Below, one piece after another: positions 56,721-64,000 of a stretch of DNA of 64,000 bases. The position numbers and the translations under genes were made by a program. Source of the DNA: Corythucha ciliata (lineage: Eukaryota > Arthropoda > Insecta > Hemiptera > Tingidae); assembly GCA_038030265.1 (NCBI GenBank), contig CM075943.1, forward strand, positions 39,184,001-39,248,000, given 5' to 3'. The stretch's first letter is position 1. Each line of letters opens with the position of its first letter. The notes below the pieces were generated by a model that saw only the letters and a program-made list of their open reading frames with translations, made no database searches and was not told where the DNA came from.

Positions 56721-59700
56721 GAGTTGACCTCATTCAGCAGACTTGGTGCGTTTATGAAGAGGCGATGATTTTTTTCATATTTCGCGTACCTACAAATAGT
56801 AAGTAATAGGTCAGCAGCTTTTAGAATGCCGATCTTAAACTAGCTCTGAATGACCATCAAATAACACATGGTGGGAGCCTGCGATGCCCCACCAGCATGC
56901 CCTCGCACCTGACTCCACAAATCAAGTCAACGCGAAGAGTCGGCCGTAAGGCTTATAAATACAATATGGATCGAATCGCCATCTGGGGCGGCAAAACGTC
57001 TGTTTCTGCCAATTGAGAGGCCTTCCCCCTTCAAAATTCAAAACTGGATTCATTCTTATTGTCAATAACACCAAAAACTCCCCAAGACACACACGAGAGG
57101 GCGCAGGGAGGCCCGTTTTCTCCTACCTATACCAGGGTCAATTGTCATACATATTTCATCGTCATCGAAACGGTCGACATTGCTGCGCCTTGACCTTGGA
57201 TACATCCTAACGACTTACTGTGATGAGTGATTGGTTTTGATCTTTGGGCTTATGTTGTGTGTGTGAGTGTGTGTGTGTTTGGGGGGGGGGACGAGAGGGA
57301 GGACACCCATAGTTGTTATGGCGAGCCGTATTGAATTTAAATCACTATTAAGTCAGATTTCACGTACCGTGTGAACTATAAGAAGAAAAACGTATAATCA
57401 TATAAATATTTGAAGAAAAAAAACAACAAAAAAACGTGAGTTTCACGTTCACCGCTGGATGAATCATTCATCTTTCAACTATTCTTCGACTCAGCTTTTA
57501 GCTCAACCTCCTTTTTCCGGGATAGACTTTATTGGTAGTCCTTGAATCCAAGCTTTATTTCACTCCAGAGAGTTCAGACGATCAAACTAAAGAGTTCGCT
57601 ACACCGAAAATCAATGATTTAGAGCCTGCTATTCGTATGAAAGCTGTAAAGCTTTATACACAGCCCCGGACTATTTAAAATGTACATAGCCTCAGAAGTT
57701 TTCACAGGGAATTTAGAGTATATTTGAGAAAGATTTACTCGAAATGCTGCTCTCGTAAGCATCTAAAAAGGATGAAAGTGTTGAACTCAGGGGGGGGGGG
57801 GAGCTACGAGTAGGCTTCTGTTTATTACCTTGTTCACATTTGAATAGTAATTTTAGCTTTTACTTGAGATGGGGGACGAAATGGTGGAAAGTTTTTCTTC
57901 TCTAGCGCCGTGTTTATGGAGATGTTTAAGGGGAGAAAAATTGAATTCGTATAGCACCCTTCTTCTCGAAAAGAAAGTGAGTTATAGGGTGGCTTTCATA
58001 TGTGAAGGAGGAAAATACCAAAACTCATATTTCTTTCCTTTAGTCTTTTGCACATTCCCCCCCACTAACACCCCCTCTTTTTCTTGTTTTTATGAGGAAA
58101 TGTCGTCCGTTTGTTTATGATAAAAATCTTGAGTTTACGAATAAAAAAAGGTATGGGAAAGGGGGCTAGGCAGGAAGGATTTCGTCGTAAAACTGAGACG
58201 TTTCGTAGGGTTGATAAATTATTATTCTAATGTTTTTATTTGGTTTAAAAAAAAAAGTGGGACTTTGTTACTTTTTCCAGTCGATAAATGCGCGGTTACG
58301 TTACATTTCACCGAGCTGTTTTCCTTTTATTACTTTTTTTTTACATCCCCTTGCCCTTCTCACCATCATCGCTCCAATCTACCACAGTTCTCACCGTACC
58401 TACCGGTAATGATCTATGAAAGCACACACGATACCCCATATGACATTTTTGCGGCTTCTAAAAGGAAGGAAGCGTAAGGACTGCCTCCTCATTCTCCTCT
58501 TCCTCGTCCGCCCACCATTTCTAACTAATCACCTGGTACTCGATGACTGAAACCGTATACTATTTTAAAACAAAAACGACAACAACAACAAAAGTCGTCT
58601 TGGGTTTCCTGTTTAATCGAGCGAAATCAAGTGGGTGATTTACAGGCGAGACCGTTTATTAAATTTAATCTCTTTTAAAAGGGAGGATCTTCTTTTTTTA
58701 CACAGTTAATGAGCCGATACAGCTGCCCTAATTCGGATTATTCGATTTCTTTTCATAGTGCCTTCAAACACGCGAAATATTTGAGCACGCACGTACATTT
58801 TTTTTGTTGTGTGTAACCACGATCTAATCAAGTTCAAACCGTCGAGATCTTGATTGGGGAAAATCCCGTTATTATAGGTTTGAAGCCTCTGTATTATAAC
58901 TGTAACGCGGTTAACTTCCAGAATTACGCGCCCTGTTTGCATTTTCGTAAGGCAATTTTAATTTTTCCACGAATTTCTAAACGGTTCCGTGATCGCTCGG
59001 TTCGAATTCATTTTGTCGTCAATATAAGCGTGAAAAAAAAAAAAAAAAAACAAACAAACAAAAAATGGACAATAGAGTTACCTCATAGATCCCGCCCCCC
59101 TCCGGCTCACTACCCCATTCACGGTACAGAAATTGTTTCGCTTCCCTGAGATTCGAAGCTTTATGAATGTTGAAAATGGTGGTAATGGGTGGTGTGGAGG
59201 ACTGTGGTGTTCTGTTGGGGAGGAGGAGGAGGGGGGTCTTTGTGCGGATTATGGGCATCGTTTTTCTTAATGCTCAACAATTGGTTTCGCTTTTACTCTC
59301 TTCACTCATTCCTTACAGTTGCCTCATTCCTATGGTTGAATGATTGTTCAGCCTGTGGCTTTTTTTTTTTTTTCTATAATGTTGGCCTCACGGAAAGATT
59401 AAAGACGCGTCGAATGCCGCATATATTTACGTTTCTTGAACACAAATCGTATGGCAAATGGCGAGTGGTATTTTTGATACGAACGAATTATTGTTTCTCT
59501 CTTTCCCTATGAAGGCTCTTATCACACAAAGTCGTCCTTCCCAACAGGACCGCGTATTTGTTTCTGTATTACGACATTGATCCGGTTGATGGGAAGGGGG
59601 GGGGGAGGTGAACTGGCGGTTTTTTTTTTCAGGAACTCGCCAATCCATCAAGAAACAGTCAATTTAGTCGTGTAAACTGATTGTTCAGCCCTGAAAATGA

Positions 59701-59920
59701 TGAATCACAAAAACACTAACAGCCAGATATATAGGACCGATTATTTATACCAACAAATCGTATAAGTCAAGTGTGACTAGTCAAATTCACCTCCAGGACA
59801 GCGCCTAATCCGCCCAGAATCTGTCAATACATCCTCAGAATTGGAGTTATTAGGTGGGAACACTCATATACTTTTGCCACGGTATAGCACGTCTGAACTC
59901 GAAGCTGCAAATTATTTAGC
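56721..59920. other. Unassigned stretch
   Basis: No supported gene. Features seen are a GT-rich tract at about 57255-57280, G runs at 57281 and 57790, and an A run at 59033-59050. The 78-aa minus-strand frame at 58706-58942 was examined as a CLCA N-terminal exon and does not match. Confidence 0.35.
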
Positions 59921-61150
59921 CGCTTTTCCTTATTTTCACAAATTTTAACCACGCAAATAAGCGCTCTCCCTCAATTTCAGTTGCAAGCGTGCTAATGTCA
60001 TCTTGGGGCAAGCCCATGGCTAAAATTGTGAAAATGCGTAAGTTCATGGTTTTAGGAGGCAATTTTACGGATGAAATTGTGAAAAAGTGATAATAACCTG
60101 TTCTTGGCTTCTTGGGTGAAGTTCGCGGTGAAAATTGAGATAAAACTCTAATTCTTGGCTATAAAACAGAGAAAAATTGCTTAAATCGCGGGTAAAATCG
60201 AGAATGAGCGCTCGTTAAAATTGAGAAAAAACGCTAATCTGCTGGCAAAATTTTGAAAAAGCGCTACTTTGCAACTAAAATTTAGAATGAGCGTTCAATC
60301 GTGGCTATAATTGAGAAAATGAGCCAATCCCCGGTTTTATGAGGACTTTTTACGGCTGAAATTGAGATAAAAGCGCTCGTCCACTGCTAAAATGGAGAAA
60401 AAGCTTTCATTCGTTGATAAAATTGAGAAAAAACGCTATATGTGCTGCTGTTGGGTCAAGTCCCAGGCGGCTAAACTTGGAAAAAAACTCTATAGGTACT
60501 TATTGGCAAAAATGAGAAAAATCGCTTAATTCACGGCTATGAAATCGAGAAAGAGCGCACACTTGCAACTGGAATTGAGAAAAAGTGCTTATTTGAGTGG
60601 CTAAAATTTGTGAAAACATAAGCAAATACCCGGTTTCTTGGTGCAGTCCTTTGCAATTGAGAACAAGCGCTCATTCGCGGTCTTTGGAGGCTCTTTCACT
60701 GCTAATATTGAGGAAAAGTGATAATGTACTGTTTATTCGCGGTTAAAATTTAAATGAAACGCTAATGTACGCCTAAATTTTTCTTTTAAAAAGCACTGAC
60801 CCGTGGCTAAAATTGAGAAAATGTCTCAATTCGCGATTTTTGATGCCCTTTTACGCCTAAAATAGGGAAAGAGCACTCATTCGAACTTCGAACCTATAGT
60901 GAAAATAATGAGCAAATTCGCGGGTTTTGGTACAACCATGCGCTGTTCCAAACTTGAAAAGCGCTAGTTCGCGGTCTTTGAAGGATTATGAAAGGCTAAA
61001 ATTGGGTAAAAGTGCTAATGTGCTGTAAGCTGTTCTCGAGACAAGCCGCGGCGCCTAAAGTTGAGAAAAAACGCTAATTTGCGGTTTTTGAACGCCTTTT
61101 TGAGGTTTAACTTCAGAAAAAAGCGCTAATATTTTGTTGTTGGGCAAGTC
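59921..61150 (-). repeat. Minisatellite family B, reverse orientation
   Basis: Units read AAATTGAGAAAAAGCGCTAA and TTCGCGGCT on the plus strand. The array is about 1.2 kb and strongly diverged. Confidence 0.65.
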
Positions 61151-64000
61151 AGGGGTTAATAAACGGAAGATGCCTAATGCCGACCTAAAGGATTTCTCAC
61201 CGTTATAACCAGCATCCCTAAACTATCCGTCAAAAACTGACTATTCGGCCATGGAGCTGTAAATTCACCCCTCCCCCCTCTCGCCGCCAGAAAACTGACT
61301 GTTGGACTACTGACACTGAATTTTCAAGCCGGGAAACTCACTACAGTACATAAATTTATAAAATTGGCGTGGAGTCATCAAAAATTCGGATGAGAAGGGT
61401 GAACGTTTTTTTCTGATCAAACCTATCTTCCATCCCTTGTAGGTCACGTTTTATCACAATATTCATGTTTGCACTGTTTGCAGAATATGAATAAATTACT
61501 TTGCTCTATCTCTAATTATTTGCTCCTCCCCAACGGCGCAATCTCGAAATTCTCCAGCGTTTGAAACATAAATGTTACGGCCTTGTTGGGTGGCGACTGG
61601 CGGGTGTTTGTGTGGGCGGGGAGGGGGAGGTTGACTAGAAATCCCCCCAGAAATTAAAACGAAATAAACAAGGAGTATTATGTGCAGAGAGAGAAAAAGA
61701 ATGGGTAAGAAGTGAAAAACAGCGAGTCGAGCTGAGGGACCCGAGAGTCCTTTTGCTGTTTAATTAATGAATTTTACACAAAAGAGGGAAACTCGAGTGA
61801 TATTCCATTCCCTTGAGCTATACATCCTGAGAGTTATTTAAAAAAATTAGCAGCATCAAGCATTATGTGAAACTGGATTTGTGTAGTCCAAGACATTTCA
61901 TTTCTTTTTAGTGATGGTGTGAGGGGGGTGAAGGTCGTTGCTACGTTTCGGAATTCTGTCGTTTCTGTATCCCGCTTGTATACTTTTTTTTTCGTTGCTA
62001 TTTTTTTCTTTGGGAAACTGGACTACGTTGTGACTAAAGGGGGCAAAAAACGTAATCACTGGAGTACGGGACAGGTTGAGGCAAACACAGATGTTACCCA
62101 AGGCCCAATTCAACAAAGCGTTGGGGTTATTAATTTTTAGCTCCCCCGCGGTGGCAGTATTGTGCTATTTACATAATGCCAAAAAACGTGTAATGATACT
62201 CGCTGTATTCCACTTTTTTTTTTTTTTTTAAAAAAAGGGTTACGTACTAAAATTACTCCTAGCCCTTCTCCCATTCATAAAATAACGCTGTTACTCTTAC
62301 CACAAAACTAACTATATTGACGACGAATAAATAAGAGAATTCACTCCAGTCTGGCTCGTTTATTCAGTGGTCCTATTCTTGTACATAATTAATTTCCAAA
62401 TGTAGTTGGCTGTATCTGTATCGTTGTTTACACTGAATACGATTGAAGACCCCCCCTCAAACTCTCACAACCACTACATACAATCCACAGTTGAACGGTA
62501 TAGAAGTGCAGCTGAGCGCGAAAATTACGTCCCGAAAATACTAATTGCGCGCTTAATGAGATTAATTTGTCTGGCAGCCCCTTCTATCCGGATGATGGGT
62601 GCGAAGGAGAAAAAAATCCTCTTTTCATCCCCTCTCACCAGTATCCACAATTTATTTCTTATCTCTCGCTTTTTTTTTTTTTTTTTTTTTTTTTTAGTGC
62701 TCGCTCTTCCAGAATTATTTTCCAACGCACCCTCCCCTTTTTTCGATTTGTGAGAAGACGTCAAGAAATAGGGTAAGGGTGAACGATGACTGAGCCGTTG
62801 GTAGTCAAGGATGGGGTGGGGGAGAATGAATCAGCCTTGTTCCACCAATACCAGTAAAGGGATTTCACGGGCTCTAAATTTGATAGCAACGACGATATAC
62901 ATAAAGGGGAAGCGAGGGTTCCAAGTGGAAATACAATTACGCTTAAAGCAGTTGAAGTGTTAACTAGGATTTTGTGATATATATCCCGAGATTTAAGAGT
63001 TTCGCACCGTTGTAAATATCATTTTTATTTCTGTGAAACGCATCAAACAAAAAGTCTCGAATTGGATAAGGCGAAGAGGGCAATCCGTAATGAAGAAGAG
63101 TTAACAAAAAAAAAAACTTTTGTTAAATATTATCTGAAAGCTTTCCGATTAATTCCTTTCTTTCTTTTTTTATGGCCCTAATTTGAATGCCAGATCAGTG
63201 AAAATGGATGTTTTGATAAAGTTAAGAATTTTATTTATGTTCCCTAGCTCACTGAAAGTTGTATATCGTTATTTTCGCGGCGTTTTGATAAATGGTTATG
63301 GGCCCGATACCACCGCAGCTTGGTTTTAGATTATTGTTTAAAAGCAAGAAACGTCCCCCCCACCACCACCCCACCATTCAACCACACAACCCCGTCGTTA
63401 CCCATCCATTCCCTTTTCGCACACTCACAAAGAACAATTAGCGAACTGGAAATAGTCGACCTTTTCAGAAAGCAGAAACTCGACGGGAATTTCAATGGTT
63501 TGGCGGGCGCGTTGAAGGAGTTCACCTGTCTTAAAGGCCAAACACGACCAACTTCGAGGAGAAGGCTTTCTGAGAGACAAGAGAGGGCTCCAGCCACCAG
63601 CGGTTTTGAGGCCATTAACTCGGCTTGAAGCATCAACTCCCTTTCGAATTCTCACTCACATCCCCCCCCCCTCCTTTCACTCTACACCATCTATTCGTTG
63701 TCTTGAAAGTCTCTACAACCACTTATCCCGCCAACTATTATCTATAATGCGGAGTATTATATTGTAGGAGAGAAGAGTGCCTTATTACCGTTGGATTTGA
63801 ATCATGTTTTATTCGTGAGTGTCCCTCTTCTCGACCTCCACCTTCACCTTTTCAAGGTATCCTTTTCTCTACTCGCGAGATTATTTTCTTCGTGATGCGG
63901 TCCATTTTGGCGTTTTTCTCTTCTATTTATGGTATTCAGTTATTGAGTATAACATAAATGTGCTATTACTCCGTACTTTTAGTGTTTCTACTGAGAATTA
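61151..64000. other. Unassigned right end
   Basis: AT-rich sequence with a T run at 62671-62695, C runs near 63355 and 63662 and no frame with a recognised domain. It may be CLCA intron, CLCA upstream DNA, or intergenic. Confidence 0.35.

Noticed and set aside
58706..58942. Minus-strand 78-aa frame as the missing CLCA N-terminal exon
   Set aside because: It lacks the signal peptide and the NGY...VAI and PEDP-type residues expected of CLCA, and no donor site fits a phase 0 join.
63320..63636. Overlapping 101-102-aa frames on both strands
   Set aside because: Low-complexity, no domain and no splice context that joins them to CLCA.

Overview
The window is nuclear DNA from an invertebrate animal, most likely an arthropod. 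The genes have spliced exons with GT-AG introns (some only 50-70 bp, others of 2-9 kb). Intergenic and intronic DNA is AT-rich and packed with diverged short tandem repeats, foldback elements and one fresh LTR retrotransposon. I name no species; the arthropod call rests on gene content and zinc-finger style only.

Layout, left to right. 1-2550: old minisatellite and nested inverted-repeat elements. 2560-5629 (+): RBM48, a minor-spliceosome RNA-binding protein, in five exons, with a 1.8 kb foldback element filling intron 2. 6163-17089 (+): LARP7, the La-related protein of the 7SK and U6 snRNPs, in eight exons. Its 8.7 kb first intron carries several inverted-repeat elements and repeat arrays, and an inverted copy of its own exon 7/intron 7 junction. 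19399-26603 (-): an apparently complete Ty3/gypsy-class LTR retrotransposon with a 4-bp target duplication, a Lys-type primer binding site, near-identical LTRs and one gag-pol reading frame. It is nested in an older repeat whose uninterrupted paralogue lies at about 1505-2135.

30922-47366 (-): eleven exons of a CLCA (calcium-activated chloride channel regulator) gene. The 5' end, with the signal peptide, is not found and is probably beyond the window or in an unrecognised small exon. The protease-domain motif and the VWA metal site are both degenerate, and the protein ends in a transmembrane helix followed by a cytoplasmic tail of about 204 residues. 43420-44028 (+): an intronless six-finger C2H2 zinc-finger gene nested in a CLCA intron on the opposite strand, bracketed by direct repeats that contain perfect 25-bp hairpins. 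47367-64000: mostly repeat arrays and unassigned sequence, with one possible small two-exon gene at 54366-54606.

How the genes relate: RBM48 and LARP7 sit head to tail about 530 bp apart and both belong to spliceosomal or small nuclear RNA biology. CLCA and the nested zinc-finger gene are unrelated to them by function. Most remaining six-frame reading frames are chance frames in low-complexity DNA or in repeats.
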